From Rhodopirellula sp. P2 (GTDB lineage: Bacteria > Planctomycetota > Planctomycetia > Pirellulales > Pirellulaceae), in assembly GCF_028768465.1 (NCBI RefSeq), contig NZ_CP118225.1, positions 3,825,001 through 3,889,000 of the forward strand: 64,000 bases of DNA, in the 5' to 3' direction. How positions within the stretch are numbered: position 1 is the first letter of the stretch; the number at the start of each line of letters is the position of its first letter. Below, in pieces: positions 9,601 through 17,164 of the stretch. The notes beneath the pieces were generated by a model. The model saw only the letters and a program-made list of their open reading frames with translations, searched no databases and was not told the DNA's origin. The translations under genes were made by a program, and so were the position numbers.

Positions 9601-10749
9601 AACGATTCCGGCGAGCGCGTAGTAGTCGGCTTGGCTAATCGCATCGAACTTGTGGTTGTGGCAGCGTGCGCACGAAACGGTCAATCCGAACACCGCTTTG
9701 CTGACGACATCGATCGCATCGTCCGTGAATCGCACCCGCTCGTCCAAGGCATCGGTGGGAGCGAAGCCATGAAAAACCATCCGCCAGTGGGCCGTCCCAA
9801 TCATCGACTCATTGATGCCAAGTTCGGGATTGATCCGTGGTTGCGACAGTTGGTCCCCAGCGATGTGTTCGCGGATCAGCTGGTCGTAGGGGACGTCAGC
9901 ATTGAGAGCACGAATCAAGTAGTCGCGGTACAAATCGGCTCCGACGATTTCCGGATCGCCTTCGCTTCCGTGTGACTGAGCATATCGAAACCAGTCCATC
10001 CAATGGCGTGCCCAACGTTCTCCGAAATGGGGCGACTCGAGTAGTCGATCGACAAGCGTTTCATAGGCATCGGGGGAGGCATCCTTCACAAACGCATCGA
10101 TTTGCGATGGAGTGGGCGGCAATCCAATCAAGGCGAAGTGCAGCCTTCGGATCAGCGTCACACGATCGGCCTGCGGGGCGGGAGGCAAACCTTCGGCGTG
10201 CATCTTGCGATACACAAATCGATCGATCGGTTGATCGGACCAGTCTTGATTCACGTCAGGGGGGTGAACCTCGCGGATCGGTTGAAAACTCCACCACTCG
10301 GCACGCTTGTTTCGTACCGCCTCCCAAGACGTGGACTTGGCGAGCGTTTCTGGGGATGGCGGAGTGTCGCGAGGATCGGGGGCCCCCATTGAGATCCATT
10401 GTTCGAAGTCCGCGAGAATCGCGGGGCTCAACTTCTCGGCCCCTTCGGGCATTTCCAGCCCTTCGATTTCATGTCGCATCACCTGCAGCAGGAGACTGTC
10501 GTTGGGTGGCTCTGAGATCGCCGCTCCCGACTGACCACCGGTTCGCAGCGGGGCTCGCCAGTCCAAGGCAAACTCGCCCTCTTGAGCTGAACCGCTGTTG
10601 TGGCATTCATAACAGTGGTCCACCAACACCGGTCGGATCTTTGATTCGAAAAACTCCACTTGAGCATCCGAAGGTGCTTCGTCGGCGGAGGCTGACGCGA
10701 TGCTCGCGGCAATCAAGAAACTCAGTGCATACCAACGGTTTGAATTCAT
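6628..10749 (-). CDS. PSCyt1-PSCyt2-PSD1 (DUF1549/DUF1553) protein with C-terminal LamG domain
   Basis: A large secreted protein (1373 residues from the ATG opening the leader [20 protein letters not shown]; an in-frame ATG 57 bases upstream gives a poorer leader). Order: PSCyt1 with heme motif CYECH near residue 47; DUF1549/PSCyt2 with [28 protein letters not shown] and [10 protein letters not shown]; a long linker; DUF1553/PSD1 with [20 protein letters not shown] and [12 protein letters not shown]; and near the C-terminus a concanavalin-like LamG module ([19 protein letters not shown] ... [11 protein letters not shown]). Two CxxCH motifs predict covalent heme, so a periplasmic electron-transfer or oxidative role is likely. 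The substrate is unknown. LamG suggests carbohydrate contact. It forms an operon with the following DUF1501 gene. Confidence 0.9.
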   Translation of the reverse strand: MNSNRWYALSFLIAASIASASADEAPSDAQVEFFESKIRPVLVDHCYECHNSGSAQEGEFALDWRAPLRTGGQSGAAISEPPNDSLLLQVMRHEIEGLEMPEGAEKLSPAILADFEQWISMGAPDPRDTPPSPETLAKSTSWEAVRNKRAEWWSFQPIREVHPPDVNQDWSDQPIDRFVYRKMHAEGLPPAPQADRVTLIRRLHFALIGLPPTPSQIDAFVKDASPDAYETLVDRLLESPHFGERWARHWMDWFRYAQSHGSEGDPEIVGADLYRDYLIRALNADVPYDQLIREHIAGDQLSQPRINPELGINESMIGTAHWRMVFHGFAPTDALDERVRFTDDAIDVVSKAVFGLTVSCARCHNHKFDAISQADYYALAGIVGSTRPARAAIDLPQRLNIHRDSLAKLKPSIRDAIIADWQLAAEQVVSRLQDTIANPTPSETPRAFVELGTSLQREIEAGSSFEEAWQRRVQQHDALLGKQRQFAEQSFAHHWNLAFEQPANEWFAYGAGLVDQASADHQPTPTPAGEFSVSVSDSNAAIRAIYPAGLFSHLLSDKLPGVLTSTDFRVGEGQRLWLQIAGDGLASNRYVVQNYPRNGTVYPVNQLAGPRAKQWHWQEFDLGYWQGDATHIELTTARDAPLLVKNSDRSWFGIRQAIVTGAGQTPPVDFHESQTLVFQAAKSRNIQSMEDLATLYQDIIMQAVEAWYDETIDDSQALLLDACLQHNLLPNTLAQLPKARPLIERYRQLEAEIPVAVRIPTVAEWKGQDQALYLRGDHKQPGVTIPRRFLEAFDDTPYPTQLSGRSQFAEDLLSEDNPLTARVLVNRLWHHLFGRGIVATTDNFGRLGDQPTHPELLDYLANQFRQEGWSLKRTIRQIVTSKTWRQQSQPTEAAQQIDPKNRLLSYRNTTRLDAEAIRDALLFVSGRLQTTPPPGSVAGNSDRRSVYVRVIRNNMDPFLASFDAPVPFSCKGRRDVTNVPAQALMMLNSPFGISTAKSSANNILSDPSLTETPSRIRTSWRRHFGREPTPSQLAAASDFLHQSELGNEALRKKIQRLDQEIAEATNEIDAIIRPARQQLIATKRNSRDTDSAQSSATNAVEPAAPRPMREWNFHALADSSSAAEGLTLHGSAALREGALILDGNGWAVADPLPVPLSSKSLEVIVQLDDLKQTGGAAISVQTTDGVLFDAIVFSEREPQKWMNGSDNSKRTQSFRGTAEDVADTEPVHLVLTYSNEGRITCYRNGQVYGTAYQTKLQTFPADRSHVIFGMRHGTTFNQSRMLKGRLFTAKLYDHALSSTQVEHLANHATHVVSRQAVIDSLSPATRDRLLTLEEQRAEHQRQRDECPAFPEPQQHWIDFTHALINMKEFLYVR

Positions 10750-11117
10750 TTGGATTGCCTGGGGAAGGGACACCGCGAGGGGCAAGACACCGTTGTTGGG
10801 TGTCATTGAGGCCGCGATGAAGGCAACGAGGCGTCGTCACGACCTCGTGGGTGCTGTGGGGGCACAGGGGTGGGAGGCATTGGGTTGCAATGGCCTTGGA
10901 GGTGGGATTGTACCCCGTCGGTTAGCGGGAAGCCACCAAACCGTTCGCAAGGCAACTCCGGCTTTGAATTGAGATCCGATTGATAAGGAGATCACCAGCC
11001 TGGGTGGTCGATTGGTTGACGATGGACAACCGTTCCGTGAAGCCGTGCTGGATCAGCGATGTCTTGGTCGGGGAAGCAGGAGTCATTCGGCATTTGAACT
11101 GTTTGGCGAACGTCACT
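10750..11117. other. Gene-free stretch upstream of the PSCyt/PSD1 operon
   Basis: About 370 bases without a convincing gene. Short frames exist on both strands but lack leaders, family motifs and ribosome binding sites. The part next to 10750 must contain the promoter of the minus-strand operon, but no clear -35/-10 pair was identified. Confidence 0.5.
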
Positions 11118-11192
11118 GTTCCCACGTGCAACCGGGGCCAACGCCCAAACGGATCACATGGTTCTTCCCGATCATTCCTGCCCACCTGTTTC
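11118..11192. repeat. Decayed half copy of the 127-bp hairpin element
   Basis: The sequence matches the right half of the 127-bp element: GCAACCGGGGCCAACGCCC, then CACATGG, then CCCGATCATTCC and CCACCTG. The left half is missing and the end is mutated (CTGTTTC instead of CTGCTTA). It overlaps the 3' end of the minus-strand glycosyltransferase gene, whose TGA stop (11172-11174) lies in it. Confidence 0.7.
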
Positions 11193-12449
11193 GACCTGCC
11201 GGCAAAGTTCGTTGGCAAGTTGTTTCGCGGTCGCGATATCCGATGCGTTGATGTCGGCCGCAACCATCTCCGTCAGTTGGTGGACCAATTGATCGGGGCG
11301 TTTGAAATCTTCCCCGTTGACACGATGGCAATTCGCCTCTTGCTGAAGGTGGCCAATGGCGGATACTGCTCGAGCATGGTGAACGGCATCCAGCCCAACC
11401 GGTGGTCTCGGGTTTTCAGCGTTGACCACGATCAAGATCGCGTGCGGCCACGCGGATCGAATCTCCCGATGCATCAAGGCGAGTTTCGGTTGTGTCGCAC
11501 CGATTGGCATCATTGGATTGGCGGACTTCAAACGCCGGTCAGCCCACATTTTCAAATGGCAAATACGGAACGCGTCATCATTGGCAAGATGCCACGCCGG
11601 ATCAACGACCAAGTGGTTGCAAACGGTATCGAGCCCCGGCGCACAGTAGGATTCCGGTGCTTGGTCGATTGATCCCGGTGGCGGTGCATTCCCAAATGAA
11701 ATGCCCAAACGATGCAGGATGGCGGCGACAATCAGTCGGTGCCTCCGATCAATTCCAATCACCACGACGACGGGCCGATCGATTGGCAGGTCGTAGAACG
11801 ATCGTGCATCGGGAAAGAAGCTGGCTTCGAGATGCTTTCGTTTGATGTTGCTGTAGCCCGCTTCCTGTCCGATGAGCCAGCGATCGGGACAATACAGCCC
11901 CGTCTCAAGCGTTGCGTGCATCTCGCCGAAACGATGGTCAATGTGGTGTTTCTCGCCCCATGAATCACGGTCATGCAAATGAGCGACCACCCTTTGCATG
12001 GCGGTGGTACCGCGTAACGCATACGCGTGGCTACGATGCACATTGTACGGCCTGTAGACATGCTCGGTGATCGGGATCGGCAGACCTCGCTCTCTTTGGA
12101 TGTGTTGCCCGCCCAAGTAAACCCACTGCCAATCGGTTGGGAGTTCCGTTGCGAACCGTTGAAAGAGTCCACTGAACTCGGGATGACAAAACGCGTCGTC
12201 TTCCATCACGAGCAATGACTGGACCTGATCGTTGATGGCTTGCTCGATCACGAACTGATGGGAGCGAAAACAGCCCCAGGCGGCATTCCCCGCAACCCAC
12301 CATGGCGGCCCTGGAATTCGAGAGCCATCCAATGCCGAGAACCGCTCTGGTTTGGGAAAGGGCCAATCGACCGGCAAAGCCTGATAGAAACGTTGCAGTC
12401 GCTTGGAGTCGCGATCGAGATTGATCACCACAGCACGCTCGATTTCCAT
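11172..12449 (-). CDS. Glycosyltransferase family 25 (LPS biosynthesis) protein with decayed P-loop-like C-terminal domain
   Basis: A 425-residue protein. The start at 12449 (alternative 12455) was chosen because homology begins there, MEIERAVVINLDRDSKR; a longer frame to 12638 has no family features. Residues 1-205 look like GT25: VVINLDRDS, then FSALDGS, the MEDDAF motif (E83-D85) near the donor site, VYLGGQH, a HAYALRG segment and DHRFGEM. Residues 226-254 read VVVVIGIDRRHRLIVAAILH and then RLGISFGN, the outline of a sulfotransferase-type P-loop but without its GxHRSGTS core. The last residues (ETGGQE) are encoded by a decayed repeat element. Probably a glycan-modifying cytoplasmic enzyme. 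Confidence 0.7.
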   Translation of the reverse strand: MEIERAVVINLDRDSKRLQRFYQALPVDWPFPKPERFSALDGSRIPGPPWWVAGNAAWGCFRSHQFVIEQAINDQVQSLLVMEDDAFCHPEFSGLFQRFATELPTDWQWVYLGGQHIQRERGLPIPITEHVYRPYNVHRSHAYALRGTTAMQRVVAHLHDRDSWGEKHHIDHRFGEMHATLETGLYCPDRWLIGQEAGYSNIKRKHLEASFFPDARSFYDLPIDRPVVVVIGIDRRHRLIVAAILHRLGISFGNAPPPGSIDQAPESYCAPGLDTVCNHLVVDPAWHLANDDAFRICHLKMWADRRLKSANPMMPIGATQPKLALMHREIRSAWPHAILIVVNAENPRPPVGLDAVHHARAVSAIGHLQQEANCHRVNGEDFKRPDQLVHQLTEMVAADINASDIATAKQLANELCRQVETGGQE

Positions 12450-12658
12450 CGTCATCGACTTGCCCTCCTTCGCTTTCGGGAACCATGGAATCCATCGTGA
12501 TGGACGCGGGTCAGCACGGAATCTTTGCTCGATGATCCATTTTATCGCGATTTCATTGCGTCGGGGGACCGATGGGTGTCGATCGACTGACGCCTTCGGA
12601 ACGGGTGACCTTGCTTGGTAAGCCGACCCGTCAGCCACGGATGGGATGTGAATCGCTC

Positions 12659-12683
12659 GCCTCCGAGTCGGAGGCCCCTTTTT
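12659..12683 (+). terminator. Terminator-like hairpin in the 455-bp gap upstream of the GT25 gene
   Basis: An 8-bp perfect stem (GCCTCCGA/TCGGAGGC around one G) followed by CCC and five T. No plus-strand gene ends just before it, so it may be an orphan terminator or part of a repeat. The remainder of 12450-12904 shows no gene. Confidence 0.35.
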
Positions 12684-12904
12684 CCAGTCGCGTCACCTCG
12701 TTCCGATGCCACTGGTCGTTTCGGGGCGTCAAGAATCTAAATTGCAATCAGCGTCAATGCCTGAGCGATTCAAGCGTTTGGTCTCATCCGCTTGACGCAC
12801 CAGTTTGATGAGTCCGGACCAGGAGCTGACCAATCATTTTGTCGAACACGTCGGATCGCTTGGATGATCAGAAAATCCAGTGCATCTTCCTCGGGAGAAT
12901 CGTT

Positions 12905-13831
12905 CTACTTCGACGTCAGGTTGGTTGGGTCAGACAGAACCTGATTCATCCAATCCCAAGCTGCTGAGCGGTACCGACTGGGGCGATTCAGCCAGCGATC
13001 GTTGTGCACAGCCTTGGCGAATTCGTTCGGGAAAGGGCCAAGTGCTTCGGTCGTTTTGACTGACAGGTAGGTGAAATTTCGTGCGTTCGGGAGGACGTCA
13101 CCGACAAATTCCTGGGTGGCATACGAACCATTTTGGCAAACCAAATACGGGCGATCTCTCACGCGTTTGAGTCGCTGGCTCGCCTCGGATTGATAGTTTG
13201 CGAGGGGACTGCCCCAATCCGTCCCTTTCCACGCACGCACACCGTCGAAGTGGTCATGGGTGACAAACGCCGTCCAAAGATTCGCGATTTCATCGTCATG
13301 CAATCCGATGTAGTTCACCGCGATGGCACCACGGGAAAAACCGCAGAGAAACACACGATCAGGATTCGCCGAAAATTGACGGAGGATCCGAGGAACGTTG
13401 ACCTTCGCATATTCAACCGTCGCTTCCTCGTCGCCCCACCAAGTGATTTGATTGCGTTGACGATCGTGACCGATGAATGGCAGCGTCACCCAAATGAATT
13501 GACCTGCGGACAACCCAAACCCCAACCCCGCGTCAGCCACTTCGCCGGTTGATCCCGATGCCGGATAGTGATTGCCGGTGTATTCGAAAATGATCGGCAA
13601 TGATTCGCCGTCAGCGGTCCAGTCATTTGGAAGGTAGACCGTGTGATGGACGTCCGTTCCAGCGTATTCAATCGGCGTGACGGAAACCCGTTTCCCCGGT
13701 TGAGGTTCACCGTTTGTGACCGTCGGAGTTCGCAAAATCGAATTCGAATCGACCGGCAATGGTGACTCGGCCGTTGTCGAAGTCGCGAGTCGAAGCAGTA
13801 GCAAGCAGAAGGCGAACAGTCGAGGGCTCAT
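12905..13831 (-). CDS. Secreted alpha/beta-hydrolase (esterase-like)
   Basis: A 308-residue protein with a signal peptide (MSPRLFAFCLLLLRLATSTT, cleaved near AES), chosen as start over a longer leaderless frame. The core is an alpha/beta hydrolase: a strand LPIIFEYTG with GNHYPASG in the oxyanion region, WVTLPFIGHDRQRNQ, and the nucleophile elbow FLCGFSRGAIA. A candidate acid lies in THDHFDG and a candidate histidine in AKAVHNDRWL. It resembles polyhydroxybutyrate-depolymerase or feruloyl-esterase-like secreted hydrolases; substrate unknown. It lies 100 bases downstream of the FAD dehydrogenase and may or may not share its transcript. Confidence 0.75.
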   Translation of the reverse strand: MSPRLFAFCLLLLRLATSTTAESPLPVDSNSILRTPTVTNGEPQPGKRVSVTPIEYAGTDVHHTVYLPNDWTADGESLPIIFEYTGNHYPASGSTGEVADAGLGFGLSAGQFIWVTLPFIGHDRQRNQITWWGDEEATVEYAKVNVPRILRQFSANPDRVFLCGFSRGAIAVNYIGLHDDEIANLWTAFVTHDHFDGVRAWKGTDWGSPLANYQSEASQRLKRVRDRPYLVCQNGSYATQEFVGDVLPNARNFTYLSVKTTEALGPFPNEFAKAVHNDRWLNRPSRYRSAAWDWMNQVLSDPTNLTSK

Positions 13832-13931
13832 CGGGAAGCAGTCTTGGACGTGACAGGGAACCGGGCGTGAAGACGAGTCCCTGTAGTTTAGCCGCCCGTC
13901 GTCCGTTGAACGCAATCCACTCGGCCGTCGG

Positions 13932-15191
13932 TTAAAACCTGCTCGGCGAATAGGGAGCTGGGTCCAAGTGTGGTTCTTTCCCGGTGACCATCTCGGCAAT
14001 CAAACGCCCCGTTGCCGGTGCAAGACTGAGCCCGAGCATGTTGTGTCCCGTTGCCAGCAAACCGTTCTTGAGTTGCGGGAGTGCCCCGATGATCGGCAAA
14101 CTGTCCCAGGTCATCGGTCGCCATCCATACCACTGCGATTGAGCCGGTCCGTCAACAGACGCGACCAAGTAGGGCCGAGCCGAATCGCGAAGTTGCTGGA
14201 TTCGGTGTTCAGGAATCGAAGTGTCGTAGCCCGAAAATTCCATCATCGATCCGAGGCGTAACCCTTCGTCGAATGGCGATACACCGACCTTGTGTTCGGG
14301 GAACAAAATGGCGTGATGGGGCGAGTGATCGGGTTTCGAAAGCGTGACCGAGTAGCCCTTCCCCGGTTGGACCGGGACGGAGCATTGCAGTTCCGTTTCC
14401 CATTTGGTGCTCCAGGCTCCCATCGCGAAAACGAAGTGGTTGCTGTTGAAGTCGCCTTGGTTGGTTTCGATGGCGACGATCTGGCCTGCTTCTTTGCGGA
14501 TCGACTTCAGTTCGCAGTTCTCGACGAACCGAACGCCTCGTCTTTGTAGATTCGCCGCCCACTGAGAGTTCAGTTTGTCGGGACGCACGGAGGTGTCATT
14601 GGGATACAAAAACGCACCGGCCAATCCCTCTTTCAAACCGGAATCAAATTTCGGCAGGTTGATCCCATCAATGCGAGTGGCGGGGATCCCAAACTCTTCG
14701 GAGACCAACCGATCCGTTTTCGCGAATGTCTCCATGCCGCGTTCGGTTTGCAGGACGTACAGCAAACCCGCTTCTTTCCATTCACAATCCAGCTTCAATC
14801 GTTCCATCAGCGAGTGGTATTCGCTCATCGAAGCTTCCAGGATGGCTTGCAGCGGTTTGCCCGCGGCCAACATTTGTTGGTGCGTGCAACGTTTGGCAAA
14901 TTGTAGCATCCACTTCCAGAGTGCCGGACTGAATTGCGGTTTGACTCGAAACGGAGACCGAGGGTTGAACACCGATTTCAGGGCGACCGAGAAGGCACCC
15001 GGTTCTGTCAGCGGCAACGCATGGCTGGGACAGATGTACCCGCAGTTCGCATGAGAGCACTCTGCGGCGATGGAGCCGCGATCGATGACGGTGACATCGA
15101 GTCCGGCCTCTGCCAAATAATGAGCGCAAGCGATTCCGACAACGCCCGACCCAACAACGGTGACGGACTCGGACGATGAGTTGGCGTTCAT
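13932..15191 (-). CDS. FAD-dependent D-amino-acid dehydrogenase (DadA-like; possibly D-hydroxyproline dehydrogenase)
   Basis: A 419-residue member of the DAO/DadA family. The start at 15191 places the FAD dinucleotide fold close to the N-terminus: VTVVGSGVVGIACAHYLAEA (GxGxxG), ending in the acidic VTVIDRG. Further family features are HANCGYICPSHALPL, the conserved FVFAMGAWS, the substrate-side PVQPGKGYSVTL, and the C-terminal WYGWRPMTWDSLPIIG followed by GHNMLGLSLAPATGRLIAEM. It oxidises a D-amino or imino acid, passing electrons to the respiratory chain. The DHDPS-family gene starts the same operon 10 bases upstream, an arrangement seen in trans-4-hydroxyproline catabolism, but no epimerase is present here, so the substrate is inferred. 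Confidence 0.82.
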   Translation of the reverse strand: MNANSSSESVTVVGSGVVGIACAHYLAEAGLDVTVIDRGSIAAECSHANCGYICPSHALPLTEPGAFSVALKSVFNPRSPFRVKPQFSPALWKWMLQFAKRCTHQQMLAAGKPLQAILEASMSEYHSLMERLKLDCEWKEAGLLYVLQTERGMETFAKTDRLVSEEFGIPATRIDGINLPKFDSGLKEGLAGAFLYPNDTSVRPDKLNSQWAANLQRRGVRFVENCELKSIRKEAGQIVAIETNQGDFNSNHFVFAMGAWSTKWETELQCSVPVQPGKGYSVTLSKPDHSPHHAILFPEHKVGVSPFDEGLRLGSMMEFSGYDTSIPEHRIQQLRDSARPYLVASVDGPAQSQWYGWRPMTWDSLPIIGALPQLKNGLLATGHNMLGLSLAPATGRLIAEMVTGKEPHLDPAPYSPSRF

Positions 15192-15201
15192 GATCGCGTG
15201 C

Positions 15202-16173
15202 TCATGAACAGATGTAGGATTTGCCCGACCAGTTCTTCCACCAAGTTTGGAAGAGCGCCAGTTGTTTCTCGGCGTATCGAGCTTGGCTGGGCGCCAGCGA
15301 GTCCGACGCATTGAGTTGGAATTCGTAGTCCTTGTCGCCCAACAAGAACAGCAGGTACTTGTAGTACAGGACCAAGTCAGGGCCTTCGTCGAAGGTCGAG
15401 AGGACGGTCAGTGCGTTTGACAACTCACGCGCGTACTGATCGGCTTCGCAATTGCCTTTGGCAGCGGCTTCACACAATTCAACGTACTTCAGCACTTCCT
15501 GAGGAAGACAGTTGCCAATGCCGGTGATGGCACCTGTCGCGCCGCACTTCACGAATCCGTGATAGACCTGGGTGTCGACACCTGCCATCAACAACACGTC
15601 GTCGCTGGTGTGAGTGATGTGTTCTCCAGCGTAGGACAGCGACGCGGCACCGCCGAATTCTTTGAACCCAACCAAGTTTGGAAACTCGGCTCGCAAGTTG
15701 AAGAACAGGTCCGCTTTGGTTTCGAAACCGTAGTATGGGCTGTTGTAAATCACGGCGGGGACATGGGGGGCCGCAGACAGAATCGCCGCGAAGTGATTTC
15801 GTTGTGCAGTCGGCGACGTGGCTCGCGAAAGCACCCGTGGAATCACCATCAATCCTGCCGCACCGACTTCCGCAGCATGGCTGGCATGCGCCGCAGCCAA
15901 CGAGGTGTTCTGGGCACCGGTTCCGACCACCACGGGAACGCCCGCCTCGGTCAGTTCCCGAACACCTTGCTGGCGTTGTTCGTCCGTCAGCAGTGGCCAA
16001 TCGCCCATCGACCCGCAGTACACGACTCCCCTCATCCCCGCGGACATCATTTCTTTGCCTTTGCGGACCAGCCCGGCAAAGTTAATTTTGCGATCGGCGT
16101 CACAAGGAGTCATCAGGGCGGGAATGCAACCCTGAAAGATAGAAGCGTCGATGGCGGGTTGGCTGGTGCTCAT
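15202..16173 (-). CDS. Dihydrodipicolinate synthase/N-acetylneuraminate lyase family protein
   Basis: A 323-residue DHDPS/NAL-family class I aldolase. The start at 16173 was chosen since homology begins with GCIPALMTPCDADRKIN; upstream residues look noncoding. Motifs: the phosphate/carboxylate loop VVYCGSMGDWPLLT (in place of the usual GTTGE), GVPVVVGTGAQNT, the catalytic tyrosine in VIYNSPYYGF, and the Schiff-base lysine in LVGFKEFGG. Loss of the GTTGE loop argues against lysine biosynthesis. Linked to a DadA-like dehydrogenase, it may be 1-pyrroline-4-hydroxy-2-carboxylate deaminase or a related keto-acid lyase. It is transcribed divergently from a PAS-AraC regulator. Confidence 0.85.
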   Translation of the reverse strand: MSTSQPAIDASIFQGCIPALMTPCDADRKINFAGLVRKGKEMMSAGMRGVVYCGSMGDWPLLTDEQRQQGVRELTEAGVPVVVGTGAQNTSLAAAHASHAAEVGAAGLMVIPRVLSRATSPTAQRNHFAAILSAAPHVPAVIYNSPYYGFETKADLFFNLRAEFPNLVGFKEFGGAASLSYAGEHITHTSDDVLLMAGVDTQVYHGFVKCGATGAITGIGNCLPQEVLKYVELCEAAAKGNCEADQYARELSNALTVLSTFDEGPDLVLYYKYLLFLLGDKDYEFQLNASDSLAPSQARYAEKQLALFQTWWKNWSGKSYICS

Positions 16174-16293
16174 GGCAAGGTGACTCTGCAATCGCAATGG
16201 GAAGGTTGAAGTTCGCCCCCAGGGTAAATGTCGGGGGCGTGGTTGTCTTGTCCGAGGCTCGACAAGCAACTTGAAAATGCGCACAATCAGATC

Positions 16294-17046
16294 ATGACGT
16301 CCAGCCCCTTGCCTGACCCGTTGTTCGAACTGCTCGCCGAACCGTTCACGGCGGAGCGTTTGTTCGATGGGCTGCACGACACGGTGTATTTCATCAAGAA
16401 CGCCGACGGGCACTATGTCGTCGTCAACGAAACGTTGGTGCAGCGTTGTGGTTTGAAGCAAAAGTCACAGTTGATCGGCCGGACGTCCGAGCAGATCTTG
16501 CGGGCACCGTTCGGAGCCAATTTCACGGCGCAAGACAAAGCCGTTTTGCAATCTGGCAAACCACTCGAGGCCCAGTTGGAATTGCACCTGTACGCGTCAC
16601 GAGACGTGGGGTGGTGTTTGACGAACAAGTATCCCTTGCGCGGTCGAGATGGGAACTCGGTGGGGGTGGTTGGGATCTCTCGAGATTTGGGCCGGCCGAA
16701 CAAATCCAGTGACGACTATCAGAGTGTTGCCAAAGCCTTGGCGTTCGCGGAACGGCATCGCGACAAACCGACCAGTGTCACTGAAATGGCCGAGGTTGCG
16801 AACCTTTCGCGATTTCAACTGGACCGCCGGATGCGAATCGCGTTTGGGCTCAACACCGGACAATGGTTGGTGAAGCAACGCATTGATTTCGCGTGCCAGC
16901 ATCTCGAGTCCACGCAGCAACCCATTGTGCAAGTCGCGCAGAATGCGGGCTACGCCGACCAAAGTGCGTTCACTCGACAATTTCGGCGAGCGACGGGACT
17001 CTCACCCAGCCAGTATCGCAAAGCCAAGCAAGACAACGAGCTCTGA
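16294..17046 (+). CDS. AraC-family transcription regulator with N-terminal PAS domain
   Basis: A 250-residue regulator. The first ~130 residues form a PAS-type sensor (LHDTVYFIKNADGHYVVVNE ... LIGRTSEQIL ... VGISRDLGR). The last ~90 form an AraC/XylS double helix-turn-helix: MAEVANLSRFQLDRRMRIAF and the second helix pair ending in QSAFTRQFRRATGLSPSQYR. It faces the DHDPS/DadA operon across a 120-base gap, so it most likely controls it, sensing a pathway compound through PAS. The start at 16294 precedes a compact PAS domain; an upstream in-frame start would run into the shared promoter region. Confidence 0.85.
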   Translation: MTSSPLPDPLFELLAEPFTAERLFDGLHDTVYFIKNADGHYVVVNETLVQRCGLKQKSQLIGRTSEQILRAPFGANFTAQDKAVLQSGKPLEAQLELHLYASRDVGWCLTNKYPLRGRDGNSVGVVGISRDLGRPNKSSDDYQSVAKALAFAERHRDKPTSVTEMAEVANLSRFQLDRRMRIAFGLNTGQWLVKQRIDFACQHLESTQQPIVQVAQNAGYADQSAFTRQFRRATGLSPSQYRKAKQDNEL

Positions 17047-17164
17047 CGGATTGGCTTCCGGTGAGTGGAAAGCAAATCGATGCGTTGTCCGGTGGTAACC
17101 TCTACAATCGAAGGGAAGGCCAACGGCAATTTGGCGGGCCAACGGATTTCATTCCCCGAGCAGG

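Noticed and set aside
10980-11672. 230-residue plus-strand frame antisense to GT25
   Set aside because: It covers a decayed repeat and the 3' end of a supported gene on the other strand.
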